NCBI GenBank assembly: GCA_046154585.1
Contig: JBJXDX010000003.1
Coordinates: forward strand, 1 to 64,000
Direction of reading: 5' to 3'
Length of the DNA stretch: 64,000 nucleotides
Source of the DNA: CADEFX01 sp046154585
GTDB lineage: Bacteria; Pseudomonadota; Alphaproteobacteria; Rhizobiales; Hyphomicrobiaceae
The notes beneath the pieces were generated by a model that was not told where the DNA came from, searched no databases, and was given only the letters and a program-made list of their open reading frames with translations. Shown piece after piece: positions 1 through 6,581 of this stretch. The first letter of the stretch is position 1. Each line of letters opens with the position of its first letter. The translations under genes and the position numbers were made by a program.

Positions 1-31
1 GGCCCGCCACTTTCGGGGGGGCCTCTTCTCG

Positions 32-652
32 TTACCGCCAGCCGTAGTTGAAGCTGAGCGAGATCCTGTCCCTGCGGGAGCGGTTGACAGGGACCTCGTG
101 GCGCAGCCAGCTCTCCCAGAGCAGGACCGTGCCGGGCTTCGGCTCGACGGTGACGAAGGTGCGGTTCTCGCGCCGGGCTGCCGCCTTGCGGGGCGGCGCC
201 GCCATCATGAGGCCGAGACGGGGGTCTTCGAACTTGATCGCATCGGCAGCCGGCGGAACGGACACGTAGTAGGTGCCGCTAACAACAGAGTGCGGATGGA
301 TGTGGGCCGCGTGCGTGCCTCCCGGAGAGAGGATATTGATCCAGATGCTGTCGAGCGCCAGCTTCCGCCCTTGCAGATTGAGATCGATCTCGCGCGCGAA
401 GGCCGCAACGTGCCGGTCGAGATGGCCTTGCAGCTCGGCAACTTCGGGAGACCGCCACGCCAGGTCATCGAGGGACGCATAGGACGTATAGCCCGCGTAT
501 CCGTGCGCGCGGCACCACGTCCGCCCGGCCTTGTCAGCGTCGGCAATGGCACGGCTGGCGCGCTCGATGTCGGCGAGCAGGCGTCGACCGGCCCGGCCGG
601 AGATGCGCGCTTCGTAGAGGCTGGTGGCGAACAGCAGGGACGTTTTCGGCAT
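32..652 (-). CDS. putative 2OG-Fe(II) oxygenase (TIGR02466-like)
   Basis: This 206-residue protein resembles the TIGR02466/PF13759 family of putative 2-oxoglutarate/Fe(II) oxygenases. The sequence shows the expected iron-binding block HIHPHS (residues 117-122), followed by SGTYYV. The distal part is LLWESWLRH with His185, and then RISLSFNYGWR, whose Arg196 would bind the 2OG carboxylate. No signal peptide is visible, so it is probably cytoplasmic. The substrate is unknown. It is the last gene of a minus-strand set with an ATP-grasp-like protein (68 bp upstream) and a cupin, which suggests a small modification or biosynthetic pathway. The family call is firm; the reaction is inferred. Confidence 0.8.
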   Translation of the reverse strand: MPKTSLLFATSLYEARISGRAGRRLLADIERASRAIADADKAGRTWCRAHGYAGYTSYASLDDLAWRSPEVAELQGHLDRHVAAFAREIDLNLQGRKLALDSIWINILSPGGTHAAHIHPHSVVSGTYYVSVPPAADAIKFEDPRLGLMMAAPPRKAAARRENRTFVTVEPKPGTVLLWESWLRHEVPVNRSRRDRISLSFNYGWR

Positions 653-720
653 AGGCTACGGCCCTAGCCGGGCACGCGCGCCAAGTCAAAGCCCGGCGTC
701 AGCTATGATTGCCGCGCTAC

Positions 721-1647
721 TTACGAAGCCGCAGGCGTGCGGGTTTTCTCGTACCAGGGCTGCAATATCTCCAGCGCGCGCCGGCAGCTGTCGAGATTAT
801 GGCCGTTGACGATGGTCAAGCGGAAGCCACCCGGCGGCATGGCGTGCCAGCCGGGCTCCCAATCCTCGTGAAAGCTGATCTGCAGGCTCGTGACGCCCGA
901 TTGCTTGCGCGCGAGCGCTTGGAGTTCCAACGGCGGATGCCGATAGCGAAAGCCATGCGGACCGAACAACGGCACGCTGTAGCCGTCGCGCCGATCCGCG
1001 TCGGGAAACTCCCAGCGTTCGGTTGCATATAGCTCGATGGCAGCCCGGACCCAGGGGTCGCCACCGTAGAGATCGGGCCATTGGTCGGAGAAGCGCAGAT
1101 GCACCTCGATGATCTTGGCGCCGATGGTCTCGAGATTGGCGAGGCCGGAGTAGCCGGCGAGATGTTTCAGCATCCAGGCCGCACAATAGGCTTCGATCTC
1201 CGGGCGAGCTTCCGCCAGCACCAGCCATCTGTCGAAGGTGCCGCCGGCCGCACCCACACCAATCGCATGACGCCACCACTGCGCTCGACCTCGAACGAGA
1301 GCCACATCGGTGCTCACGTGCTCGCCTTCGAGCAACGGCATCCACATATGCCCGGGCGCCTGACGCGCCTGATAGTCGCCGGGGCTGGAGAGCACGCGGC
1401 TGTCCGTGCCCATGCCGCGCAGGTTCATCAGCGGCTTGGAGAAGACGGGAAATGCCGGCGGCATCAGGCCATGCGGACCCGCGCACAGACCTTGCGACAA
1501 CGCGACCGCCAGCTTGTCGTAGACCCAGCGCTCCCGGGGATACCAAGCCCAGGCATCCCCGTCGTCAGTGGGAATGCTAATATGTTCAGGACAAGGAATG
1601 TGCTGGAAAAACTGCACCCGCCAAGGATCGTGCTCGGCGATAGGCAT
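721..1647 (-). CDS. divergent ATP-grasp-like protein, function unknown
   Basis: I do not recognise a named family for this 308-residue protein, but its motifs follow the ATP-grasp order. There is a nucleotide-binding lysine and glycine-rich loop at FSKPLMNLRGMG (about 69-80, Lys71). A strand MPLLEGEHVSTDVALVRG (103-120) resembles the G-E-x-S-x-D step of that fold. A metal-binding segment ETIGAKIIEVHLR (173-185) ends the domain, in which the usual E-x-N-x-R is E-V-H-L-R. No signal peptide or membrane segment is seen. If correct, it would ligate a carboxylate to an amine or thiol using ATP. The neighbours are a cupin gene 55 bp upstream and a 2OG oxygenase 68 bp downstream, all on the same strand. 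The fold is an inference from pattern; the substrate is unknown. Confidence 0.55.
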   Translation of the reverse strand: MPIAEHDPWRVQFFQHIPCPEHISIPTDDGDAWAWYPRERWVYDKLAVALSQGLCAGPHGLMPPAFPVFSKPLMNLRGMGTDSRVLSSPGDYQARQAPGHMWMPLLEGEHVSTDVALVRGRAQWWRHAIGVGAAGGTFDRWLVLAEARPEIEAYCAAWMLKHLAGYSGLANLETIGAKIIEVHLRFSDQWPDLYGGDPWVRAAIELYATERWEFPDADRRDGYSVPLFGPHGFRYRHPPLELQALARKQSGVTSLQISFHEDWEPGWHAMPPGGFRLTIVNGHNLDSCRRALEILQPWYEKTRTPAAS

Positions 1648-1702
1648 GGATACTCTACAATCTCACGACGTGCGCGACCTCGCGGGATGGACCGGTGGGC
1701 CC

Positions 1703-2113
1703 TCAAGTTCCGCCGGGCGTGTCCCAGCCGACGGTGTCCTTGTCGAGAAACTTGTTGGGCTTGAGGAAGATCGACAAGACCAGGCAGCCGTTGGGCGAAT
1801 GCGCATCATGTCTGTTGCCGGCCGGGCGCCAAACGAAATTGCCGGCCGAGGCGATGCCTTCGGCATCCTCCAGCGTTCCTTCCAGTACCCACGTCTGCTC
1901 GATCGCCACGTGCTCGTGGTAGGGCAGTTTGGTTCCCGGAGCGAAGCGGAACAGGGCCGTTATCAGGCCGGTGTCCTTGTCCTCGACCAGGACCTTCATG
2001 GTGACACCCGGAAAACGCGTTTCCTGCCAGGGGAGCTCCGCCACATTGAGGTAGCGGGACGCAAGAGGCCCAAGCTTGTCGTCGCCCTTGAGGAACGGTG
2101 TTTGCGCAACCAT
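1703..2113 (-). CDS. cupin-domain protein (ChrR/RmlC-like)
   Basis: This 136-residue single-domain cupin matches both cupin motifs exactly. Motif 1 is G60-x5-H66-x-H68-x3-E72-x6-G79, and motif 2 is G91-x5-P97-x-G99-x2-H102. The metal ligands His66, His68, Glu72 and His102 are therefore all present. A good ribosome binding site (GGGAGGT) lies 6 bases before the ATG. It is the first gene of the minus-strand trio with the ATP-grasp-like and 2OG oxygenase genes. Small cupins of this type include dioxygenases, isomerases and sensor domains, so the catalytic role is open. The promoter should lie in the intergenic region holding the two palindromes at 2160-2319. Confidence 0.8.
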   Translation of the reverse strand: MVAQTPFLKGDDKLGPLASRYLNVAELPWQETRFPGVTMKVLVEDKDTGLITALFRFAPGTKLPYHEHVAIEQTWVLEGTLEDAEGIASAGNFVWRPAGNRHDAHSPNGCLVLSIFLKPNKFLDKDTVGWDTPGGT

Positions 2114-2159
2114 GTCGACCTCCCTAGCCCTGCTCGACGGGCGGCGGGCCCGACGGCTG

Positions 2160-2226
2160 GTGTGATGATCGAGAAATTCGCCGTATCATCCGGCCACCTG
2201 AGCGAATTTCTCGATCTGAATCACAC
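2160..2226. repeat. imperfect palindrome 1 (arms of about 22 and 25 bases)
   Basis: The left arm (2160-2181) runs GTGTGAT then GATCGAGAAATTCGC. The right arm (2202-2226) is its reverse complement apart from three extra bases between the two blocks. The loop is about 20 bases. The outer end continues into CACTAG. The structure is too long for a simple transcription-factor operator and lacks a T-run. It resembles the palindromic repeat units found between genes in Hyphomicrobiales genomes. Confidence 0.7.
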
Positions 2227-2241
2227 TAGCAAGTTATGATT

Positions 2242-2319
2242 CTAGTGTCCCTTTTGATTCCGAAGTTCGCTCTCCGACCCAGCCGCGAGATCTTGCGAAC
2301 TTCGGAATCGGGACACTAG
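2242..2319. repeat. palindrome 2 (CTAGTGTCCC-ended, arms of 25-29 bases)
   Basis: The left arm (2242-2270) begins CTAGTGTCCC and ends GATTCCGAAGTTCGC. The right arm (2295-2319) is its reverse complement except for a four-base deletion. The loop is 24 bases. It starts 15 bases after palindrome 1, and the two abutting ends (CACTAG and CTAGTG) are themselves complementary, so the pair looks like a composite element. A nonautonomous mobile palindrome is the best guess. Confidence 0.7.
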
Positions 2320-2447
2320 GAAGATTTTCACCGCGCCTGTGAGATGTCAAACGGCGTGTCACCTCGCGCGCTCAGATCGATCATTGGAGACGCGGCCCAA
2401 CGCATTATAGTCCGCTCGATACACACACCGAACCGAGGAACAGATCG

Positions 2448-2870
2448 TTGAGCCAAGCTGCCACCGAGGCCTTGATCCGCACGTACTACGACGCTTTCAA
2501 CCGCGGCGACACCGAGGGCGTGCTCGCCTGTCTCGCCGACGACGTCGTGCATGATGTCAACCAGGGCATGCGACGTAAAGGCAAGGCGGCCTTTCGTGCC
2601 TTCAGCCAGCATATGTCGCGGTGCTACCGCGAGCAGCTGACCGAGATCGTCGTGATGACCGATAGTGAGGGCGCCCGCGCGTCGGCTGAATTCAATGTGC
2701 ATGGCACGTACCTGCAAACCGATGAGGGGTTGCCGCCGGCGAGCGGCCAGACCTACGTCCTGCCGGCCGGCACATTCTTCGCTATCAGCAACAGCCTCAT
2801 CACGCGCGTGACCACCTACTACAATCTGACCGACTGGCTCATGCAAGTCACCGGCGACGGCCAGCAATGA
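2448..2870 (+). CDS. SnoaL/ketosteroid-isomerase-like protein
   Basis: This 140-residue protein of the NTF2-like/SnoaL superfamily resembles the group annotated as steroid delta-isomerase-related (TIGR02096-like). The typical N-terminal helix IRTYYDAFNRGD (about 10-21) is followed by VLACLADDVVHDVNQG, and a C-terminal strand ITRVTTYYNLTDWL closes the cone. Initiation is at TTG with GAGGAA 8-13 bases upstream. Its stop overlaps the start of the GNAT gene by four bases (ATGA), and that gene overlaps the nitrilase gene in the same way. The three are therefore translationally coupled and probably act in one pathway. The ligand is unknown. Confidence 0.75.
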   Translation: MSQAATEALIRTYYDAFNRGDTEGVLACLADDVVHDVNQGMRRKGKAAFRAFSQHMSRCYREQLTEIVVMTDSEGARASAEFNVHGTYLQTDEGLPPASGQTYVLPAGTFFAISNSLITRVTTYYNLTDWLMQVTGDGQQ

Positions 2871-3463
2871 GCCTGCGTGTCGAGCGGCTCACAGGCAGCG
2901 CACTGGCAGATGCCGTGCCCGAGCTCGCGCGGCTGCGCATGACCGTGTTTCGCGATTGGCCCTATCTGTACGACGGCACGCTGGCCTACGAGCAGCACTA
3001 CCTTGCAACGTTCTCCGCGGCTTCCGGCGCAGTCGTCGTGGCGGCCTACGACGCCGATGCGATGATCGGCGCTGCGACGGCAGCACCTCTGCTCGGCAGC
3101 GCGGCGGAATTCGCGGAGCCGTTTCTGGCGCGTGGAGACGACCCGGAGAAGATCTTCTATTTTGGCGAATCTGTGCTGCTGCAGGCTTATCGCGGACAAG
3201 GGCTCGGGCATGCCTTCTTCGACCATCGCGAGGGGCATGCCCGCAGCTTCGGCCGTTTCACGCTCGCCGCGTTCTGTGCCGTGCAACGGCCGGCCGCTCA
3301 CCCATTCCGGCCGCAGGACTACGTTCCGCTGGATGCCTTCTGGCGCAAACGCGGTTTCGAGATGGCGGACGGTTTAACCACCTCGTTTTCGTGGAAGGAT
3401 ATTGATCAGCCGGATGAAACGGCGAAGCCCATGCAATTCTGGATCAAGGCGCTGGACCCATGA
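2867..3463 (+). CDS. GNAT-family N-acetyltransferase
   Basis: This 198-residue protein has the acetyl-CoA pyrophosphate-binding loop of GNAT enzymes, R109-G-Q-G112-L-G114, after the beta-4 strand FYFGESVLLQ. It should transfer an acyl group from a CoA thioester to an amine. The N-terminal half (LARLRMTVFRDWPYLYDG) is typical of GNATs often found beside a nitrilase-superfamily gene. The start ATG overlaps the stop of the SnoaL-like gene, and its own stop overlaps the next start. The substrate cannot be read from the sequence. Confidence 0.8.
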   Translation: MSLRVERLTGSALADAVPELARLRMTVFRDWPYLYDGTLAYEQHYLATFSAASGAVVVAAYDADAMIGAATAAPLLGSAAEFAEPFLARGDDPEKIFYFGESVLLQAYRGQGLGHAFFDHREGHARSFGRFTLAAFCAVQRPAAHPFRPQDYVPLDAFWRKRGFEMADGLTTSFSWKDIDQPDETAKPMQFWIKALDP

Positions 3464-4368
3464 GTGCGCGCAAGTCGATTAGGGTGGCGACCGCCCAGTA
3501 TCCCATCGACCAGCTCCGGACGATGGACGCGGCGCGGGACAAGATTGCCCGCTGGGTAGGCGAGGCGGCAGGCCACGGCGCCGAGCTTCTGGTGTTCCCG
3601 GAATATGGAGCCATGGAGCTGTCGGCCATCCGCGGACTGCAAGTGGCAGCCGATGTGTCGGCCTCCCTCGAAGCCGTGTCGGAGCTGCTTGAGGAGATAG
3701 ACGCGTTGCACGCCGAGTTGGCGCGACAGCATCGCGTCTACATTCTCGCCGCGAGCGGCCCGTCGCGCCGCGCCGACGGGCGGTATGTCAATGCCGCCCG
3801 GCTCGCGAGCCCGACCGGCCAAATAGGTACGCAGGAAAAGCACATCATGACCCCGTTCGAGCACGAGTGGAGCATTGCGGGCGGGCACTATCAGCGCGTG
3901 TTCGACACGAGCCTCGGCCGCATCGGCATCGCCGTATGCTACGACAGCGAATTCCCGCTCCTGGTGCGGGCGCAGGCCGAAGCCGGCGCCGACCTGATCC
4001 TGGTCCCCTCCTGCACCGAGCGCGTCTCGGGCGCCCATCGCGTGCGCACGGCGGCACTGGCGCGGGCGCTGGAGAACGGCTGCGCCACCGTCGTGTCGCC
4101 GACTGTCGGCGACGCGCCCTGGTGTCTGACGGTGGACCACAATGAGGGCATCGGCGGCATCTACGTGCCGGCCGAAGCTGGCGTGTCGGAGACCGGCGTC
4201 CTGGCCGAGGGCCGGCTCAGCGAGCCCGGCTGGATATTTGCAGACATTGACCTCGGCGCGCTCAAGACACTTCGCACGAGAGGCGAGATGCGCAATGCCA
4301 ACGACTGGAGTGCGCAGCCGGGAGCCGCACCGCTCGCGCACGATGTAGAGCTTGTCGATCTCGGATAA
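3460..4368 (+). CDS. carbon-nitrogen hydrolase (nitrilase superfamily)
   Basis: This 302-residue cytoplasmic enzyme has the complete nitrilase-superfamily triad: Glu48 in LLVFPEYGAME, Lys127 in QEKHIMTPFE and nucleophile Cys160 in GIAVCYDSEFP. Members hydrolyse amides or nitriles, or transfer acyl groups. The motif set here looks like an amidase (omega-amidase or N-carbamoyl-type) rather than a true nitrilase, but this is inferred. It is the last gene of the coupled SnoaL-like/GNAT/hydrolase operon. Its stop is one base from the end of the convergent SIMPL-domain gene. Confidence 0.85.
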   Translation: MSARKSIRVATAQYPIDQLRTMDAARDKIARWVGEAAGHGAELLVFPEYGAMELSAIRGLQVAADVSASLEAVSELLEEIDALHAELARQHRVYILAASGPSRRADGRYVNAARLASPTGQIGTQEKHIMTPFEHEWSIAGGHYQRVFDTSLGRIGIAVCYDSEFPLLVRAQAEAGADLILVPSCTERVSGAHRVRTAALARALENGCATVVSPTVGDAPWCLTVDHNEGIGGIYVPAEAGVSETGVLAEGRLSEPGWIFADIDLGALKTLRTRGEMRNANDWSAQPGAAPLAHDVELVDLG

Positions 4369-4369
4369 G

Positions 4370-5080
4370 CTAGCGCAGCGTCCACGTGACCTGAACGCGC
4401 ACCTCGAGCGACTGGCTTCCCCGCTCGATCGGCACGGACTCTGCCGCCATGGCACGGCCGGAGTAGATCGGCGGCGACGACATGGATGCATCTTCCGCAA
4501 TGGTCAGCACGTCTCCGACTGTCGCCCCGGCGGCTTCTGCAAACAGCTTCGCGCGGCGCAACGCATTGGCGATCGCCTGACGCCGCGCTTCATCTTTCAG
4601 GGTCTCGGCGTTGGAGACGTCGAAGCTGATGCCGCCGGCCTGGTTGGCGCCGAGCGTGACGACCAGATCCAGCAGCTCGCCGAGCTTGGAAATGTCCCGC
4701 GCTGTGATGCGCACCTGATTGACGACGCGATAGCCAGTGATCCGGGCGGTCCGGCCATCCTTCGGTTGATCGTATCGGGGATCGATACTGAACCGGGACG
4801 TCTGGACATCCTTGGGGTCGATACCGGCGCCTTTCAGGCCGTCGACGATCTTCTTCATCGCCGCGCTGTTGCGCTGCAGGGCCTCGCGCGCCGTGTCAGC
4901 CTCACTCAACAGGCCAGTCGAGATGTGAGCGATGTCGGGTTCGACGGAGACCATGCCGGAGGCTCCGACAGTGACGGTGCGCTCGGTGCGTTTCTCTTGG
5001 GCTGAGGCTGGCACAGTGGCTCCGATCCAGGTCAAGGCGGCAATGAAGGCAGCAACGACAGCAGGCGTAGTCCGGGTCAT
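4370..5080 (-). CDS. SIMPL-domain (DUF541) periplasmic protein
   Basis: This 236-residue secreted protein begins with a Sec signal peptide (about residues 1-27, ending VPASAQ). The mature part has the SIMPL/DUF541 signature: VTVGASGMVSVEPDIA near the start, then REALQRNSAAMKKIVDGLK, and a central GYRVVNQVRI strand. Family members are periplasmic or outer-membrane proteins of poorly defined role, some linked to oxidative stress. The reading frame continues upstream to 5293, but that extension is antisense to a tRNA gene and is spurious, so ATG 5080 is chosen. Confidence 0.85.
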   Translation of the reverse strand: MTRTTPAVVAAFIAALTWIGATVPASAQEKRTERTVTVGASGMVSVEPDIAHISTGLLSEADTAREALQRNSAAMKKIVDGLKGAGIDPKDVQTSRFSIDPRYDQPKDGRTARITGYRVVNQVRITARDISKLGELLDLVVTLGANQAGGISFDVSNAETLKDEARRQAIANALRRAKLFAEAAGATVGDVLTIAEDASMSSPPIYSGRAMAAESVPIERGSQSLEVRVQVTWTLR

Positions 5081-5208
5081 ATGAGCGTCAACCTCTCGCT
5101 GAGGCACCCTTCGATGCGTAGTCCATATTTGCGACCAAACGGTGCCGCGCCGGGATTTCATGGAGCGGCGCGAGTCTGATATAGAGACGCCCGCCCTCCT
5201 TTGCGACC

Positions 5209-5284
5209 GGGCCCGTAGCTCAATGGTTAGAGCCGGCGGCTCATAACCGTCTGGTTGCAGGTTCGAGTCCTGCCGGGCCCACCA
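5209..5284 (+). tRNA. tRNA with CAT anticodon, probably tRNA-Ile2 (lysidine type)
   Basis: A full cloverleaf can be drawn. The acceptor stem is GGGCCCG/CGGGCCC (5209-5215 with 5274-5280). The D stem is GCTC/GAGC. The anticodon stem is GGCGG/CCGTC with loop CTCATAA (5240-5246). The T arm contains GTTCGAGTC, and CCA is encoded at 5282-5284. The anticodon is CAT at 5242-5244. The body resembles E. coli ileX (tRNA-Ile with C34 modified to lysidine, reading AUA) more than elongator Met. An initiator is excluded because the first base pair is G-C. The Ile2 versus Met identity is inferred. Confidence 0.9.
5269..5284 (+). repeat. 16-bp direct repeat copy 1 (tRNA 3' end)
   Basis: The sequence CCTGCCGGGCCCACCA is the exact 3' end of the CAT tRNA. 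An identical 16-bp copy occurs at 16140-16155. Tyrosine-recombinase islands typically integrate at tRNA 3' ends and leave such duplications, so this could be an att-site remnant. No integrase is present between or next to the copies. Confidence 0.5.
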
Positions 5285-5436
5285 CCTACTCAATTGGATG
5301 TCGCTCCTCGAACCGCCTAACCTCCATGGTGAGCAGAGGCGGCGGAAGACCGTTGCCTACGGACGGTATCCGCAGCTAAGGTTGCTGCATTAAAAAGAAG
5401 GGGCGCAAAAGCCCGACCCCGTAGGGAGGAAGCTTC

Positions 5437-6387
5437 ATGTCTCTTTCAGTGAATTGGGGGGTTGCATCGGCAATTGCCCTCGCCCTGGCAGCCGTGGCAA
5501 CGCCGGCGCAAGCAGCCGACGTCAAGTTTATGACCGGACCTCAGGGTGGTTTCTGGGTGCCTTTGGGCGGCGCCCTCAAGGACATGTGGGAGAAGAACGT
5601 CAAGGACCTCTCCGTTCAGGCATTGCCGGGCGCCGGCATCGCCAACGTGCGCGGCATTGAGGAAGGCAAGGCCGACATCGGTCTCGGCAACACCATTTCC
5701 ACCGTGGACGCCTTGGCTGGCGCAGCGCCGTTCAACAAGCCACACACGAACGTGTGCAATCTTGCGACGCTCTACCCGCAATACATGCAGGCGGTTGTGG
5801 TCGCCGGCAAGGGCATCGAGAAGATCGCGGACATCAAGGGCAAGACCCTGACCACCCTGCCGCGTGGCAACACCTCCGAGGCCTCGGCGCAGCACATCCT
5901 GGCGGCCAACGGCATCACTTACAAGGACATCAAGGTCAACTTTGGCTCGCTCACGGATAGTGTCACCCAGATGCAGGATGGGCACGCCGACATGTGGATT
6001 GTCGGCACCAGCATTCCGGCCGGCGGCATCATGGACCTGTCATCTGGCCGGGATGTGAAGGTCCTTGATCTTGAGGAAAGCTTCCCGGCAATGAAGAAGC
6101 TTAACGCCGGCTATGTTCTCAACACGATTCCGAAGGGCACGTATCCCAAGCAGGACAAGGACATCAAGGTTGCCGGGTTCGGCTCCCACCTCGTCGTCTC
6201 CTGCAAGCTGCCGGAAGACGTGGTCTACGGCATGACCAAGACGATGGCTGACAACGTCCCGGCGATGGCCGCCGTCGGCAAGGCGATGGCCGGGCTGACG
6301 CCGCAACTCATGGCACAGGATGTAGGCGTTCCTTTCCATCCCGGCGCCGCCAAGTTCTACAAGGAGAAGGGCATCTCGGTGAAGTGA
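5437..6387 (+). CDS. TAXI-family TRAP transporter solute-binding protein
   Basis: This 316-residue periplasmic binding protein has a Sec signal peptide ending near residue 27 (TPAQAADVKF). It follows the TAXI family pattern: a start FMTGPQGGFWVPLGGAL, then ADIGLGNTIS, then the ADMWIVGTSIPAG segment. It would deliver an organic anion to the fused permease encoded 194 bp downstream. The start ATG has an excellent GGGAGGA ribosome binding site. A hairpin between the two genes could reduce permease expression relative to the binding protein. The substrate is not predictable from sequence. Confidence 0.9.
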   Translation: MSLSVNWGVASAIALALAAVATPAQAADVKFMTGPQGGFWVPLGGALKDMWEKNVKDLSVQALPGAGIANVRGIEEGKADIGLGNTISTVDALAGAAPFNKPHTNVCNLATLYPQYMQAVVVAGKGIEKIADIKGKTLTTLPRGNTSEASAQHILAANGITYKDIKVNFGSLTDSVTQMQDGHADMWIVGTSIPAGGIMDLSSGRDVKVLDLEESFPAMKKLNAGYVLNTIPKGTYPKQDKDIKVAGFGSHLVVSCKLPEDVVYGMTKTMADNVPAMAAVGKAMAGLTPQLMAQDVGVPFHPGAAKFYKEKGISVK

Positions 6388-6393
6388 TGCTCT

Positions 6394-6420
6394 CCCGTTC
6401 CCGGCAAGTGTCGGGACGGG
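6394..6420 (+). terminator. attenuator-like hairpin between TAXI binding protein and permease
   Basis: A stem formed by CCCGTTCCCG (6394-6403) and CGGGACGGG (6412-6420), with a one-base bulge and an 8-base loop, begins seven bases after the stop codon. Only a weak T-rich stretch follows (TGTTTG). It could protect the binding-protein mRNA or partly terminate it, a common way to set binding-protein excess. Confidence 0.4.
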
Positions 6421-6581
6421 TGTTTGCGGTCGAACTCGCGAGGCGCACCCATCTTCAGGCGCGAGCGCCAATCATCAAGTCAAGAGCCGCGATTAGAACT
6501 TGAGATCCGGCAAAGAAACTCAAGACTCCCCATAGCTGCTCGGAGTCTCGGTTCGTCGAAATTCCACCCTGGGGAGTTTCC

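Larger units (their letters stand above)
2114..2447. other. intergenic region between divergent operons
   Basis: This region separates the minus-strand cupin operon from the plus-strand SnoaL-like operon and must contain both promoters. No credible reading frame is present. Almost half of it is occupied by two adjacent inverted repeats, annotated separately. The SnoaL-like gene starts with TTG at 2448 behind a GAGGAA ribosome binding site. Confidence 0.6.

Noticed and set aside
5081..5293. N-terminal extension of the SIMPL-domain protein to a 307-residue frame
   Set aside because: The extra residues contain the well-known spurious string QDSNLQPDGYEP, which arises from translating the antisense strand of this tRNA class. 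The signal peptide starts at ATG 5080.
5380..5420. Possible leader attenuator or riboswitch before the TAXI binding protein
   Set aside because: A short GGGGC/GCCC stem around GCAAAA can be drawn, but pairing is weak and no known riboswitch core is visible.
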